Assembly: GCA_019056435.1 (NCBI GenBank)
Contig: CP077641.1
Location: 4,278,001 to 4,342,000 of the forward strand
DNA from: Stutzerimonas stutzeri
Lineage (GTDB): Bacteria > Pseudomonadota > Gammaproteobacteria > Pseudomonadales > Pseudomonadaceae
Direction: 5' to 3'
DNA: 64,000 bases
Shown here: positions 39,197 to 50,196 of the stretch, piece after piece
Layout of the letters: the number at the start of each line of letters is the position of its first letter
How positions within the stretch are numbered: position 1 is the first letter of the stretch
Notes under the pieces: model-generated
Database searches by the model: none
The model's input: the letters and a program-made list of their open reading frames with translations, nothing else
Told to the model about the DNA's origin: nothing
Position numbers and translations under genes: made by a program

Positions 39197-40249
39197 TCAC
39201 TGTGTGTCGCCATCGAAGAGGTCGGCTACCGGGGATTCGCCCATGCGCCGCGGCAGATTCAGCCCGAAGTGCAGGTAGGCATGACGGGTCACTACCCGCC
39301 CCCGCGGTGTGCGCATGATGTAGCCCTGCTGGATCAGGTAGGGCTCGAGAACGTCCTCGATGGTGTGGCGCTCTTCACTGATCGCAGCGGCAAGGCTTTC
39401 GATGCCGACCGGGCCGCCGTCGAACTTCTCGATCAACGTCAACAGCAGGCGACGATCCTGATGATCGAGACCACGCTCATCGACGTCGAGCATGTTCAAG
39501 GCCTGATCGGCCGTGGCACGCGTGATCTGTCCATCACTGCGTACCTGGGCGAAATCCCGCACGCGCCGCAGTAGCCGGTTGGCGATACGAGGTGTGCCAC
39601 GCGCGCGACGTGCGATCTCGAATGCCCCTTCGGCCTCGATGGACAAACCAAGGATGCCGGCCGAACGACTGACGATGGTGGCCAGATCCTGCGTGGAGTA
39701 GAACTCGAGTCGCTGGACGATGCCGAAGCGGTCGCGCAATGGATTGGTCAGCATCCCGGCCCGCGTCGTCGCGCCGACCAGGGTGAAGGGCGGCAAATCG
39801 AGCTTGATGGAGCGGGCCGCCGGGCCTTCGCCGATCATGATGTCGAGCTGGAAGTCCTCCATTGCGGGATAAAGGACTTCCTCGACGATAGGCGAGAGGC
39901 GATGAATCTCGTCGACGAACAGCACGTCGCCGTCCTCGAGATTCGTCAGCAGCGCTGCAAGATCGCCAGGCCGCTCCAGCACCGGGCCGGAGGTGCTCTT
40001 GATCGAGACGCCCATTTCCTGGGCGATGATGTTGGCGAGTGTGGTCTTGCCGAGGCCGGGAGGACCGAAGATCAGCGTGTGATCCAGGGCCTCGTTGCGC
40101 CCACGGGCAGCCTTGATAAAAAGGTCCATCTGTTCGCGGACCACGGGCTGGCCGATGTAGTCGCCCAGGCTGACGGGGCGTATCGCCCTGTCGAACTGTT
40201 CCTCGCGGTCACGACCGCCAGCGGTCACGAGACGATCGGCTTCGATCAT
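39197..40249 (-). CDS. ruvB: Holliday junction branch-migration ATPase RuvB
   Basis: 350 residues. Walker [12 protein letters not shown], Walker [12 protein letters not shown], sensor 1 GATTRAG, the arginine-finger region [14 protein letters not shown] and the C-terminal winged helix ([22 protein letters not shown]). It forms a hexameric motor on DNA with RuvA. It follows ruvA by 75 bases. Confidence 0.97.
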   Translation of the reverse strand: MIEADRLVTAGGRDREEQFDRAIRPVSLGDYIGQPVVREQMDLFIKAARGRNEALDHTLIFGPPGLGKTTLANIIAQEMGVSIKSTSGPVLERPGDLAALLTNLEDGDVLFVDEIHRLSPIVEEVLYPAMEDFQLDIMIGEGPAARSIKLDLPPFTLVGATTRAGMLTNPLRDRFGIVQRLEFYSTQDLATIVSRSAGILGLSIEAEGAFEIARRARGTPRIANRLLRRVRDFAQVRSDGQITRATADQALNMLDVDERGLDHQDRRLLLTLIEKFDGGPVGIESLAAAISEERHTIEDVLEPYLIQQGYIMRTPRGRVVTRHAYLHFGLNLPRRMGESPVADLFDGDTQ

Positions 40250-40324
40250 GGCGCGACGCCTCTTGTGCGCTCGCCATGGACAGGATGCGCCCCTCGCTTA
40301 CGCTCGATGAAAAGCACGTCCACG

Positions 40325-40936
40325 CTAGACCATCCCCTTGAGGGCACGGCGAATCAGATCTTCACTGCTCAAATCTTCTTCCTGTACGGCGGCTACTGCA
40401 CGGCTCGCCTCTTGCGGCTTGAAGCCAAGGGATATCAATGCGCTGACGGCGTCGTTCTCGGCGCTTGAGACTGCCACAGTTCCGCGGGGTTCCACCACCA
40501 ACGTAGCGATGGACGGCATGGTTTCCCACGCCTTGAAACGGTCCTTCAATTCCACCAACAAGCGCTCGGCGGTCTTTTTGCCGACGCCGGGTATCTTGAC
40601 CAGCACGGAGGTATCCTGCGCCTGAACGCAACGCACCAGCTCATCGACTTCAAGACCGGACATGAGCGCCAGTGCCAGCTTCGGACCCACCCCGTTGAGC
40701 CGGATCAGCTCGCGGAACAGCTCGCGGTCGCGCTTTTCCGCGAAGCCGTAGAGCAGATGCGCGTCCTCCCGCACCACCAGGTGAGTATGCAGGGTTACCG
40801 GTTCACCGACCGCCGGCAAGCGGTAGAGCGTAGTCATGGGGACTTCCACCTCGTAGCCCACGCCGTTGAGGTCGAGAATCAGGTGAGGCGGCTGTTTCTC
40901 CGCCAGCGTTCCGCGCAAACGTCCGATCACTGTCAT
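40325..40936 (-). CDS. ruvA: Holliday junction DNA-binding protein RuvA
   Basis: 203 residues from the ATG at 40936 ([14 protein letters not shown]), with AGAGG six bases upstream. Domain order: OB fold ([17 protein letters not shown]), helix-hairpin-helix pair ([15 protein letters not shown] and [18 protein letters not shown]) and a flexible link to the C-terminal RuvB-binding domain ([17 protein letters not shown]). Confidence 0.97.
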   Translation of the reverse strand: MTVIGRLRGTLAEKQPPHLILDLNGVGYEVEVPMTTLYRLPAVGEPVTLHTHLVVREDAHLLYGFAEKRDRELFRELIRLNGVGPKLALALMSGLEVDELVRCVQAQDTSVLVKIPGVGKKTAERLLVELKDRFKAWETMPSIATLVVEPRGTVAVSSAENDAVSALISLGFKPQEASRAVAAVQEEDLSSEDLIRRALKGMV

Positions 40937-41005
40937 GCATCCTCTTGCGACGAGCATATGCGGCTCGCCAGGTTGTTCATCTGGCACTCGCCAGTGTCTC
41001 GTGGA

Positions 41006-41529
41006 TCAAAGCCGCAAGCGCCCGCCTCGTCGTTTGGCTCCAGCCAGCCCATGCGGAATCAGGCTTTGTCGGTGATGCGCGTGGCACAGCGCAATAGCCA
41101 GCGCGTCGGACGCATCGATCTGCGGTTTCTGAGTCAGTTTCAACAGGTGCATCACCATCAGCTGGACCTGCTGCTTGTCGGCACCGCCCGTACCGGCGAT
41201 GGCCTGCTTGACCTGGGTGGCGGTGTACTCGGAAATCTGCAGCCCCTGTTGCGTCGCAGCGACGATGGCCGCGCCGCGGGCCTGCCCCAGCTTGAGCGCG
41301 GAGTCGGCGTTGCGGGCCATGAAAACCTGCTCGATCCCCATGGTGACCGGCCCGTGCAGGCGAATCACCTCACCGACCCCTCGAACACCGCTTGCAGGCG
41401 CTCGGCGAGCAGGCCACTGCCGGTGCGGATGCAGCCGGACGCGACGTATTCACAGGTTCGACCGTTGTCACGCACCACGCCGTAGCCTGTAATCCGCGAG
41501 CCAGGGTCGATGCCAAGGATGAGCGTCAT
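41006..41529 (-). CDS. ruvC: Holliday junction resolvase RuvC
   Basis: 174 residues, the E. coli-like length, after repair of one missing G/C at 41377-41380. The first half has [16 protein letters not shown] with the catalytic Asp and ends FEG; the second half holds [20 protein letters not shown] (catalytic Glu) and [15 protein letters not shown] (final Asp pair). It cuts Holliday junctions moved by RuvAB. The 69-base gap to ruvA is normal. Confidence 0.95.
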
Positions 41530-41623
41530 GCCGCCGCCGTACTGTCTATTTATCCAGGCGCCAGTATAAGGAGATGAGCGCGACGCAGCCAGCCATGCAA
41601 TGCGAGGCCGTTCGAGCCTCAAG

Positions 41624-41657
41624 AAAAAAGCCGGAAGCACCCGAGGCGACTTCCGGC
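41624..41657 (-). terminator. Rho-independent terminator after yebC
   Basis: On the minus strand gccggaag and cttccggc with a 12-base loop, followed by tttttt. It separates yebC from ruvC. Confidence 0.9.
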
Positions 41658-41677
41658 TCGATACCCGGCGAGATGGC

Positions 41678-42424
41678 TCAGTCCAGTTGCTCCATGATCT
41701 CATCCGGGATTTCGGCGTTGTGATAGACGTTCTGCACGTCGTCGAGGTCTTCCAGCGCATCGATCAGGCGCAACACCTTCTGCGCAGTTTCCAGGTCAGC
41801 GACAGGCGCGGCGATGGACGGGATCATGGCAATATCCGCCTCTTCGCTCTTGAAGCCTGCCGCGCTCAAGGCTTCGTTCACCGCATGGAACTCGGTGAAG
41901 CTGGTGGAAACCAGCGCCGAACCGTCCTCGCCCATTTCCACATCGTCAGCGCCGGCTTCGAGCGCCGCCTCCATCAGGGCGTCCTCATCCACGCCGGCAG
42001 CAAAGCTGATCTGGCCCTTTCGGTCGAACATGTACGCCACCGAGCCGTCAGTACCCAGGTTTCCACCGTGCTTGCTGAAGGCATGGCGCACTTCGGCAGC
42101 CGTACGATTGCGGTTGTCGGTCATGGCCTCGACGATGAGCGCAACGCCACTCGGTGCATACCCTTCGTAGGTCAGCTCGACGACGTTGTCGGCTTCGTTG
42201 TTGCCGGCACCGCGCGCGATGGCGCGATCGATCACGTCGCGGGACATGTTCGCAACCAAGGCCTTGTCCACGGCCAGGCGCAGGCGCGGGTTATCGGCCG
42301 GGACTGCCCCGCTCTTGGCGGCGACAGTCAGCTCGCGGATCAGCTTGGTGAAAATCTTGCCGCGCTTGGCGTCCTGGCGCCCCTTGCGATGCTTGATGTT
42401 GGCCCATTTGGAATGCCCAGCCAT
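41678..42424 (-). CDS. yebC: YebC/PmpR-family regulatory protein
   Basis: 248 residues opening [20 protein letters not shown], the unmistakable family start, with [26 protein letters not shown] split over the middle domain. Members bind DNA as regulators (PmpR controls the quinolone signal pqsR in P. aeruginosa), and some relieve ribosome stalling. It lies 76 bases after aspS, the standard order. Confidence 0.95.
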   Translation of the reverse strand: MAGHSKWANIKHRKGRQDAKRGKIFTKLIRELTVAAKSGAVPADNPRLRLAVDKALVANMSRDVIDRAIARGAGNNEADNVVELTYEGYAPSGVALIVEAMTDNRNRTAAEVRHAFSKHGGNLGTDGSVAYMFDRKGQISFAAGVDEDALMEAALEAGADDVEMGEDGSALVSTSFTEFHAVNEALSAAGFKSEEADIAMIPSIAAPVADLETAQKVLRLIDALEDLDDVQNVYHNAEIPDEIMEQLD

Positions 42425-42500
42425 TAACTGCCTCCCTTTGCGATCAACTTTTCAACATGCTCAAACCAAGAGCCCAGGTCTCCCTGGGCTCCGGCCATCA

Positions 42501-44277
42501 TCATTCGGCTTTCGGCTGCTCGCGCAGACGAATGTGCAGCTCGCGCAACGCCTTGGCATCTACCGCACCCGGCGCCTGGGTCATCACGTCCGCGGCGCTC
42601 TGGGTTTTCGGGAAGGCAATGACTTCGCGGATCGACTGCGCACCTGTCATCAGCATCACCAGGCGATCGAGACCGAACGCCAGACCACCGTGCGGCGGCG
42701 CACCGAACTTCAGAGCATCGAGCAGGAAGCCGAACTTCTCGTTCTGCTCTGCCTCGTCGATGCCGAGGATGCGGAACACCGTCTGCTGCATTTCCTTGCG
42801 GTGGATACGAATCGAGCCGCCGCCGAGCTCGGTGCCGTTAAGCACCATGTCGTATGCGCGCGACAGCGCCGCGGCGGGATTGGCCTCTAGCGCCTCAGGT
42901 GTGCACTTCGGTGCGGTGAAGGGGTGGTGCAGCGCGCTCAACGAGCCGTCGTCGTTTTCTTCGAACATCGGGAAATCCACGACCCACATCGGCGCCCACT
43001 CACAGGTAAGCAGATTGAGGTCATGGCCGAGCTTGATGCGAAGCGCACCGAGCGCTTCGGAAACGATCTTGGCCTTGTCGGCACCGAAGAACACGATGTC
43101 GCCATCGACCGCACCCACGCGATCGAGGATGACAGTGAGCTTGTCCTCCGGAATGTTCTTGACGATCGGTGACTGCAGACCCTCGACGCCCTTGGCACGC
43201 TCGTTGACCTTGATGTAAGCCAGGCCCTTCGCACCATAGATGCCGACGAACTTGGTGTAATCATCGATCTGCTTGCGCGGCATGCTCGCCCCGCCCGGCA
43301 CCCGCAGCGCGGCTACGCGGCACTTGGGATCGTTGGCCGGGCCGGCGAAGACCTTGAACTCGACTTCCTGCAGTTGGTCAGCGACATCGACCAGCTCCAG
43401 CGGGATACGCAGGTCCGGCTTGTCCGAACCGTACCGACGCATGGCCTCCTCGAAGGGCATGTGCGGGAACTCGCCGAACTCGACGCCCAGGACTTCCTTG
43501 AACAGCTTGCGCACCATCCCCTCGGTGATGCCGATGATGTCGGACTCGTCGAGGAAGCTGGTCTCGATGTCGATCTGGGTAAATTCCGGCTGACGGTCGG
43601 CACGCAGGTCTTCGTCGCGGAAGCATTTGGCGATCTGGTAGTAGCGGTCGAAGCCAGCCACCATCAACAGCTGCTTGAACAGCTGCGGCGACTGGGGCAG
43701 CGCGAAAAAGCTGCCGGGATGGGTACGGCTGGGCACCAGATAGTCCCGTGCGCCTTCAGGAGTGGCACGGGTGAGGATGGGAGTCTCGACATCGAGGAAG
43801 CCGTTCTCGTCCAGGTAGCGACGAATGCTGGTGGTAATACGCGAACGCAGCTTGAGGCTTCTCCGCCATCTCCGGACGCCGCAGGTCGATGAAGCGGTAC
43901 CGCAGGCGAGTTTCCTCACCGACATCACTGTATTCGTTCAGAGGGAACGGCGGGGTTTCCGCATCGTTCAGCACTTCGAGCTCGTAGCCCAGCACCTCGA
44001 TGGCACCGGACGCCATGTTCGGATTGACCGCACCGGCCGGGCGCAGGCGCACCTTGCCGGTAATCCTGACGACATACTCACTGCGCACCTTGTCCGCCGT
44101 GGCGAAGGTCTCGGCGCGGTCCGGATCGAAGACGACCTGGGCCAACCCCTCACGATCACGGATGTCGAGGAAGATCACCCCGCCGTGGTCCCGGCGGCGG
44201 TGTACCCAACCGCAAAGCGTGATTTCCTGGCCGTCCAGGCTTTCGTTCAACTGGCCGCAATAGTGGCTGCGCATCAT
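42501..44277 (-). CDS. aspS: Aspartyl-tRNA synthetase
   Basis: 591 residues after removing one extra base at 43856-43857. N-terminal OB anticodon domain ([32 protein letters not shown]), class II motif 2 ([18 protein letters not shown]) and motif 3 ([13 protein letters not shown]), plus the bacterial GAD insertion. Pseudomonads lack AsnRS in many cases and use a non-discriminating AspRS with GatCAB; whether this one is non-discriminating cannot be read directly. Essential, so the frame break is a sequence error. Confidence 0.96.
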
Positions 44278-44599
44278 GGTGGCGTTCGCTTCTCGTATCT
44301 TTGAAATTCGTTGGATCGCGCGATTGGCGACGAGGCGGTCGTGCCGCTTTGGACAGAGCCTGTAGCCCTGGTCGCCAAATGCGGCTGCGTGAAACAAGCG
44401 CGGGAGTATATCCCGTTAATCGAGGCAAAGCAGCCGATGCCTATAGACCCAGACGATCAAGGCAATAGCGTCAATCAGGGAACCGCGCTGGCACCAGGCA
44501 TTCGAACGCATCAGGCCCGTGCGGCAAAAACGCACCTTTAACCGCTCGAGCCGTTTTTCTGGCATAACTGTCAGCCATATTCACCAACGGGAGACCACC
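44278..44599. other. Divergent promoter region between aspS and the Dps gene
   Basis: Contains tatact on the minus strand at 44410-44405 within the small palindrome cgggagtatatcccg, a possible aspS -10, and a cataact near 44565-44571 on the plus strand as a possible Dps -10. No small gene is convincing. Confidence 0.35.
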
Positions 44600-45069
44600 A
44601 TGGAAATCGACATCGGTATTGCCGAACAGGACCGCGCCGCCATTGCCGAGGGCTTGTCCCGCTTGCTGGCCGACACCTATACCCTTTACCTCAAGACGCA
44701 CAACTTTCACTGGAACGTGACAGGGCCTATGTTCAACACCCTGCACACCATGTTCGAAACCCAGTACACCGAACTGGCTACTGCAGTCGATGACATTGCT
44801 GAGCGGATCCGCGCGCTTGGCTTCCCCGCGCCGGGCACCTATTCGGCTTATGCGCGTCTGTCCTCGATCAAAGAGCAAGAAGGCATCCCGTCTGCAGAAG
44901 AGATGATCAAATTGCTCGTCGAAGGCCAGGAGGCGGTCGTACGCACCGCGCGCGGCATTTTCCCCTGCTAGAGAAAGTCAGCGATGAACCTACCGCCGAC
45001 CTGCTGACGCAACGCATGCAGATCCATGAGAAGACCGCATGGATGCTGCGTAGCCTGCTGGCCGCCTAA
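44600..45069 (+). CDS. Dps-family ferritin-like protein
   Basis: 156 residues after repair of one missing C at 44962-44965. The start has GGGAG seven bases upstream. The ferroxidase residues are in [17 protein letters not shown] (His pair) and [19 protein letters not shown] (Glu, Asp), with LIEKVS-like [14 protein letters not shown] and [12 protein letters not shown] after the repair. Dps shells of 12 subunits store iron using peroxide and protect DNA. In P. aeruginosa the gene at this place is PA0962. Confidence 0.93.
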
Positions 45070-45295
45070 CGGCTGACTGTTACCTGGTGGAGCCGGGCAA
45101 TCCCGGCTTCGCCTCCCCTCGCCCCCCCCCAAGCGCACTTCTCTGCTGCTAGCGCGGTTTGAGCGCCCTTCTTCTTTGCTGTTAAATACGCCCGCGTCGC
45201 CACAGGCACTTCTCCAAACGCGCAGCGCTTTTCCAGTCTGCGATTCACGCCCGCGGCCGTCGTGTTCTTCGCTATTTAACTGTGAGTTTCAATCA
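45070..45295. other. Long leader region of the cold-shock fusion gene
   Basis: No gene seen. A run of nine C (45122-45130) lies here and is a place to distrust base count. The stretch before the start is unusually AT-rich (gctatttaactgtgagtttc), as in leaders of cold-shock mRNAs; no thermosensor fold can be claimed. Confidence 0.35.
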
Positions 45296-45922
45296 ATGCT
45301 TAGAGTCATTCATGTTCTGATCGGAGCCGCCGCGCTCCTGCTCTCATTCGCCCCCAGCCTGATGGGTGGCCCGTCGCCTCTGACGCACTCGGACGCGCTT
45401 TCATTGCTGTTCATCGGCTTGCTTAATGCGCAATTCGCCGCCTCGGCAAACACTCTCAGCAACGGGCGTACCGTGGTCATCGGCGCGTCAATCCTGCTAA
45501 TCGTCGCAGCCGTTGTGCAGGTCCTCGTACTGTTGGCCCCCATCGGCCTGCTGGCCGGTCAGCCGGCCACGCTCGCCAGCGTCGCACTGGCACTGGTAGC
45601 CGTGCTGCTTCACCTCGGTGCGGCCCAAAGTGACAGGGTACCCACCCTTCGCACGACCCAAACGCCGGCGAACCCCGCCAAGCCTCGAGCACGGTCCAGC
45701 GCACCGGCCGCGGGACGTGAAACCGGCACGGTGAAGTGGTTCAACACGTCAAAGGGATTCGGCTTTATTTCGCGCGATAGCGGTGATGATGTTTTCGTGC
45801 ACTTTCGCGCCATTCGCGGGGAAGGCCACCGCGTGCTGATCGAAGGCCAGCGGGTCGAGTTCACCATCATGATGCGCGACAAGGGTCTCCAGGCCGAAGA
45901 CGTGGTTGCGACGACCTCCTGA
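45296..45922 (+). CDS. Membrane protein fused to a cold-shock domain
   Basis: 208 residues. The first 110 residues hold three to four hydrophobic helices ([68 protein letters not shown]). A Pro/Ala/Arg linker leads to a complete cold-shock domain with both RNA-binding motifs: [16 protein letters not shown] (RNP1) and DVFVHFRAI (RNP2). This puts a nucleic-acid binder on the inner membrane face. The start at 45296 lacks a strong ribosome site. The same arrangement next to dps and slyX is known in P. aeruginosa (PA0961 region). Confidence 0.85.
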   Translation: MLRVIHVLIGAAALLLSFAPSLMGGPSPLTHSDALSLLFIGLLNAQFAASANTLSNGRTVVIGASILLIVAAVVQVLVLLAPIGLLAGQPATLASVALALVAVLLHLGAAQSDRVPTLRTTQTPANPAKPRARSSAPAAGRETGTVKWFNTSKGFGFISRDSGDDVFVHFRAIRGEGHRVLIEGQRVEFTIMMRDKGLQAEDVVATTS

Positions 45923-45947
45923 TGCGCCCATGCCGCCGGCCGCATAT

Positions 45948-46154
45948 TCAATAATGCGGCGGCGGCACCTCTTCCGATTCCCCACCCACAGTGCTTTGCA
46001 GTTCCGCTTGCCGCCGCGCGAGCACCTCGACCTGAGCCTGTAGGCGTTCGATTACCTTCTGCTGTTCGACCAGGACGTCGTTGAGCGCCTGAATGGTGTC
46101 GTCCTGAAAGGCCAACCGTGTTTCGAGGTCGGCGATACGCTGCTCCATTTCCAT
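45948..46154 (-). CDS. slyX: SlyX-like coiled-coil protein
   Basis: 68 residues that are almost one continuous coiled coil ([39 protein letters not shown]) ending in the typical PPPHY of the SlyX family. Function is not known. It overlaps nothing and lies 3 bases after the HIT gene on the same strand. Confidence 0.92.
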   Translation of the reverse strand: MEMEQRIADLETRLAFQDDTIQALNDVLVEQQKVIERLQAQVEVLARRQAELQSTVGGESEEVPPPHY

Positions 46155-46157
46155 CGT

Positions 46158-46580
46158 CTACTCCAAAAACCGGAATTCGCCAGTCATGACCAGCTCGAGT
46201 TTGCGCCTGATGGCAGCGACCTGCTCGCCCGCGTAAGGCTGCGCCGGACGATGTCCCCAGACCGGCGCAGGCCATGCCGCATCGCCGCGCCGGCGGGCGA
46301 TCACATGGACATGCAGCTGGCTGACAACGTTGCCCAGCGTTGCAACGTTCATCTTGTCCGCCTGAAAAGTGTCCTTGACGATTTCAGCCAGAGCGGTCGC
46401 CTCGCGCCACATCGCTTGCTGATCAGAGGCATCCAGCTGAAACAACTCGCTGATCTCCTCCCGACGCGGCACGAGAATGAACCACGGATAATTCGCATCG
46501 TTCATCAATAGCAGGCGACACAACGGAAAGTCCCCGATAGGCACCGTATCGTGTTCAAGGCGTGGGTCCAGTTCAAACAT
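46158..46580 (-). CDS. HIT-family nucleotide hydrolase
   Basis: 140 residues from the ATG at 46580 (AGGAA upstream). The histidine triad is in NVVSQLHVHVIARRRGD, a HXH form with the third position Ile-Ala instead of His, as in the HIT-like group with DAAWPAPVWG downstream. HIT proteins cleave nucleoside phosphoramidates or dinucleotides. Co-directional with slyX. Confidence 0.9.
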   Translation of the reverse strand: MFELDPRLEHDTVPIGDFPLCRLLLMNDANYPWFILVPRREEISELFQLDASDQQAMWREATALAEIVKDTFQADKMNVATLGNVVSQLHVHVIARRRGDAAWPAPVWGHRPAQPYAGEQVAAIRRKLELVMTGEFRFLE

Positions 46581-47034
46581 AGTCTCGTTCCTGCAGATAT
46601 ATCTCATGTACAGGCAATGGCCTGCGCCCTGACTCAAGCATAGCCTTGCAGCCACCCGGCAAACAGTCTTCGGCAGCGCACCGGATCGAGGCACACAGGC
46701 CGTTCCCAGGCCCGATTTTGGCGCAGAGCGGCGACGATTCAGCGCATCGGACCACCAGCCGAACGGCATTGGGAGTTTGTGCACGCTTATTGCTAACCGT
46801 CTGCAAGGCACGAATTTAGGGGGAGAAAAACTATAATGACTGCGCTAAGCTTGCCGTCGCAAGTTTACCCAGCTACACAGTAATTCTCGGAAATACATTC
46901 CTAGGCTTGCTGCAGGTTTACGACCAGCTAGGCAGACATGGATTGAATTGAGCTTGTATACGACCAATAAGATGCCTCTTTCCGGCGCACGCAGGAAAGC
47001 AAGCACCAATTTGAAACCAAAGGAGCAATCACGC
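46581..47034. other. Regulatory region between the HIT gene and the OprD porin
   Basis: 450 bases without a convincing gene. A tataat at 46832-46837 on the plus strand is a good -10 without a matching -35; if used, the porin leader is about 190 bases long, enough for post-transcriptional control by a small RNA. Further AT-rich patches lie at 46930-46990. Confidence 0.45.
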
Positions 47035-48316
47035 ATGAAAGTGATGAAGTGGAGCGTTATCGCCATGGCCGTTGCGGCCGGCACGTCGCAAATGGCGCTG
47101 GCGTCCAGCCAGTCCGAATCGGAAGGCTTCGTCGAAGGCAGCAGCCTGACCATCCTCAACCGTAACCTGTACATGAACCGTGACTTCCGTGACTTCGGCG
47201 CCGGTGGCGATGAGACCGAGAACGGCCAGAGCTATCGCGAAGCCTGGGGCCATGGTTTCATCGGCACCTTCGAGTCCGGCTTCACTCAGGGCACCATCGG
47301 TGTCGGTGTCGACGCCATCGGCCTGCTGGGCGTCAAGCTCGACAGCGGTACCGATCGCGCATGGCCCGATATCTTCCCACGCGACAGCGAGGGCCGGCCG
47401 CAAGACGACTATTCCCAGGCTGGAGCGGCCATCAAGTTCCGCCTGTCCGACACCGTACTCAAGTACGGCACTCAATTCGTCGCACTGCCGGTTTTCTCTA
47501 CCGATGACGCTCGCCTGCTGCCGGAAACCGCACGCGGCGCCCTGCTGACCAGCAGCGAAATCGAAGGGCTCGAACTGAACGTCGGTCGCTTCACCTCGCT
47601 GAGCGCGAAATCCGAAGCAGACCACGACTCGGTTGGCCTGGACGAGATCAACTTCATCGGCGGCACCTATGCGTTTACCGATAACTTCAGCACCTCGCTG
47701 TATTACTCGGATGTAAAAGACGCGTTCGAAAAGATCTACGGTAACGCCAACTACAATATGGCGCTTGCTGACGACCAATCGCTAGCGTTTGACTTCAACA
47801 TCTACAAAAGCGAATACGATTCCGAAATCACTGGCACCGGCAGCGATGAGGACAACACCATCTGGAGCCTGGCAGCCACCTACTCGCTCGGCGCTCATGG
47901 CTTCACGGTCGCTTACCAGAAGTCTCACGGCGGCTTTGACACCAACGGCTACATCTACGGCATCGACGGCGGCGGCACCGTATGGCTGGGCAACTCCGTT
48001 CAGTACTCCGACTTCTACTACGAAGATGAGCAGTCCTGGCAGGTCCGCTATGATCTCGACATGGCCGCTTACGGCGTTTCCGGCCTGAGTTTCATGACTC
48101 GCTATGTCGACGGTAGCAACATCAATATGGGCGCCGGTAACTCAGACGCAGAAGAATCCGAGTGGGACATCGAAGCCAAGTACGTCTTCCAGGAAGGCCC
48201 CGCCAAGGACCTTTCCCCTGCGCGTACGTCAGGCCTTCTACCAGGCCACCAACGGCTTGGACAACGACCTGAGCGACACCCGCCTGATCGTCGAGTACCC
48301 GCTGAGCATCCTGTAA
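47035..48316 (+). CDS. OprD-family outer membrane porin
   Basis: 426 residues after removing one extra C in 48215-48218. A signal peptide (VIAMAVAAGTSQMALA) is followed by the family opening EGSSLTILNRNLYMNRDFR and YREAWGHGFIGTFESGFTQG. The C-terminal strand after the repair is LIVEYPLSIL. OprD-family porins take up basic amino acids, dipeptides (OccD) or aromatic and carboxylate compounds (OccK); the subclass cannot be set by eye. The ribosome site AGGAG is ten bases upstream. A strong terminator follows. Confidence 0.92.
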
Positions 48317-48349
48317 CACCGCTCCGCATCGTTACTCGTGCAACACAGG

Positions 48350-48378
48350 AAGCCCGGCACCCGCCGGGCTTCTTCGTT
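48350..48378 (+). terminator. Rho-independent terminator after the porin
   Basis: Stem aagcccggc / gccgggctt with loop accc, followed by cttcgttt. Confidence 0.87.
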
Positions 48379-48472
48379 TCATCCGCATACACGGAACGAT
48401 TCTGTACGGCACTCGGCCGCCACCGTACAATGCCGGGCCAAATTCCCAGCTTTGCAAGGACACAACGGCCAG

Positions 48473-50188
48473 ATGCGCACCAGTCAGTTCCTGCTCTCGA
48501 CCCTCAAAGAAACACCCTCCGATGCGGTGGTGATCAGCCATCAACTGATGCTGCGTGCCGGCATGATCCGCAAGCTCGCCTCCGGCCTGTACACCTGGAT
48601 GCCGATGGGACTGCGCGCACTGCGCAAGGCCGAAGCGATCGTGCGCGACGAGATGAACAAGGCTGGCGCACTCGAAGTCCTTATGCCGGCAATCCAGCCG
48701 GCCGAGCTGTGGCAGGAGTCGGGACGCTGGGTCCAGTACGGCCCTGAGCTGCTGCGCCTGAGGGATCGCCATGATCGCGAGTTCTGCGTCGGCCCGACTC
48801 ACGAAGAGGTCATCACCGACCTCGCACGTAACGAGCTCAACAGCTACAAGCAGCTGCCCATCAATTTCTACCAGATTCAGACCAAGTTCCGTGACGAGAT
48901 CCGCCCGCGCTTCGGCCTGATGCGCGGCCGCGAATTCCTGATGAAAGACGCCTATTCCTTCCACCTGGATCAGGACTCGCTGCAGCAGACCTACGACCGC
49001 ATGCATCAGGCCTACTGCAACATTTTCACGCGCCTGGGCCTCGACTATCGTCCCGTCCAGGCCGATACCGGATCCATCGGCGGTACCGGCTCGCATGAAT
49101 TTCACGTACTGGCCGAATCCGGCGAAGACGACATAGCGTTTAGCGACAGCTCCGACTACGCCGCCAATATCGAGAAAGCCGAAGCCATCCCGCGAGAGAC
49201 CGAGCGTGGCGCCGCCACTGAAGATCTGCGTCTGGTCGACACACCAAACTGCAAGACAATTGCCGCGCTGGTCGAGCAGTTTCAGCTGCCGATCGAGAAG
49301 ACCATCAAGACCCTGGTGGTCCGCGGCATCGAGAAAGGTCAGCTGGTTGCCCTGGTCGTACGTGGCGACCACGAGCTGAACGAAATCAAAGCGGCGAACC
49401 TCGCTCAGGTCGAGAGCCCGCTCATGTTCGCCACGGATGAGGAAATCCGTGCCGCCATCGGCGCCGGCCCTGGCTCTCTGGGCCCGCTGAATCTGCCGAT
49501 TCCCTGCGTCATCGACCGTTCGGTAGCGCTGATGAACGATTTTGCTGCCGGCGCCAACGAAGATGACAAGCACTACTTCGGCATCAACTGGGAACGCGAC
49601 CTGCCGCTGCCCGAGGTGGCCGACCTGCGCAACGTGGTGGCCGGCGACCCCAGCCCGGACGGCAAGGGCACGCTGGTGATCAAGCGCGGCATCGAGGTGG
49701 GGCATATCTTCCAGCTCGGCACCAAGTACAGCCAGGCCATGAACTGCCAGGTCATGGGCGAGAACGGCAAGCCGGTCACCCTGACCATGGGCTGCTACGG
49801 CATTGGCGTTTCGCGTGTCGTGGCGGCGGCCATCGAACAGAACTACGACGACAGGGGCATTCTCTGGCCGGACGCCCTGGCGCCTTTCCAGATTGCACTG
49901 GTACCGATGAAGTACGAGAACGAGGCCGTTCGCCAGGCAACCGATACGCTCTACGACCAACTCTGCGCCGCCGGTTTCGAAGTTCTGCTCGACGACCGTG
50001 ACAAGAAGACCAGTCCGGGCGTCAAATTCGCCGACATGGAACTGGTGGGCATTCCGCATCGGATCGTCATTGGCGACCGAGGGCTGGCCGAAGGCACGCT
50101 GGAATACAAGCATCGCCGCGACGCGGAAGCCCAGGCCGTTCCAGCTGCCGATATCCTCGAGTTCATCAATTCGCGTATCAAACGCTGA
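48473..50188 (+). CDS. proS: Prolyl-tRNA synthetase (bacterial type with editing insert)
   Basis: 571 residues. Class II motif 1 region ([20 protein letters not shown]), motif 2 ([20 protein letters not shown]), the YbaK-like editing insert between about 220 and 400 ([24 protein letters not shown]), motif 3 ([19 protein letters not shown]) and the anticodon domain ([19 protein letters not shown]). The downstream lipoprotein gene begins 8 bases after the stop. Confidence 0.97.
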   Translation: MRTSQFLLSTLKETPSDAVVISHQLMLRAGMIRKLASGLYTWMPMGLRALRKAEAIVRDEMNKAGALEVLMPAIQPAELWQESGRWVQYGPELLRLRDRHDREFCVGPTHEEVITDLARNELNSYKQLPINFYQIQTKFRDEIRPRFGLMRGREFLMKDAYSFHLDQDSLQQTYDRMHQAYCNIFTRLGLDYRPVQADTGSIGGTGSHEFHVLAESGEDDIAFSDSSDYAANIEKAEAIPRETERGAATEDLRLVDTPNCKTIAALVEQFQLPIEKTIKTLVVRGIEKGQLVALVVRGDHELNEIKAANLAQVESPLMFATDEEIRAAIGAGPGSLGPLNLPIPCVIDRSVALMNDFAAGANEDDKHYFGINWERDLPLPEVADLRNVVAGDPSPDGKGTLVIKRGIEVGHIFQLGTKYSQAMNCQVMGENGKPVTLTMGCYGIGVSRVVAAAIEQNYDDRGILWPDALAPFQIALVPMKYENEAVRQATDTLYDQLCAAGFEVLLDDRDKKTSPGVKFADMELVGIPHRIVIGDRGLAEGTLEYKHRRDAEAQAVPAADILEFINSRIKR

Positions 50189-50196
50189 CGGACATC

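Noticed and set aside
45122..45130. Run of nine C as a phase-variation tract for the cold-shock gene
   Set aside because: It lies about 170 bases before the start and outside any likely promoter spacing; in this error-prone sequence the base count itself is unreliable.
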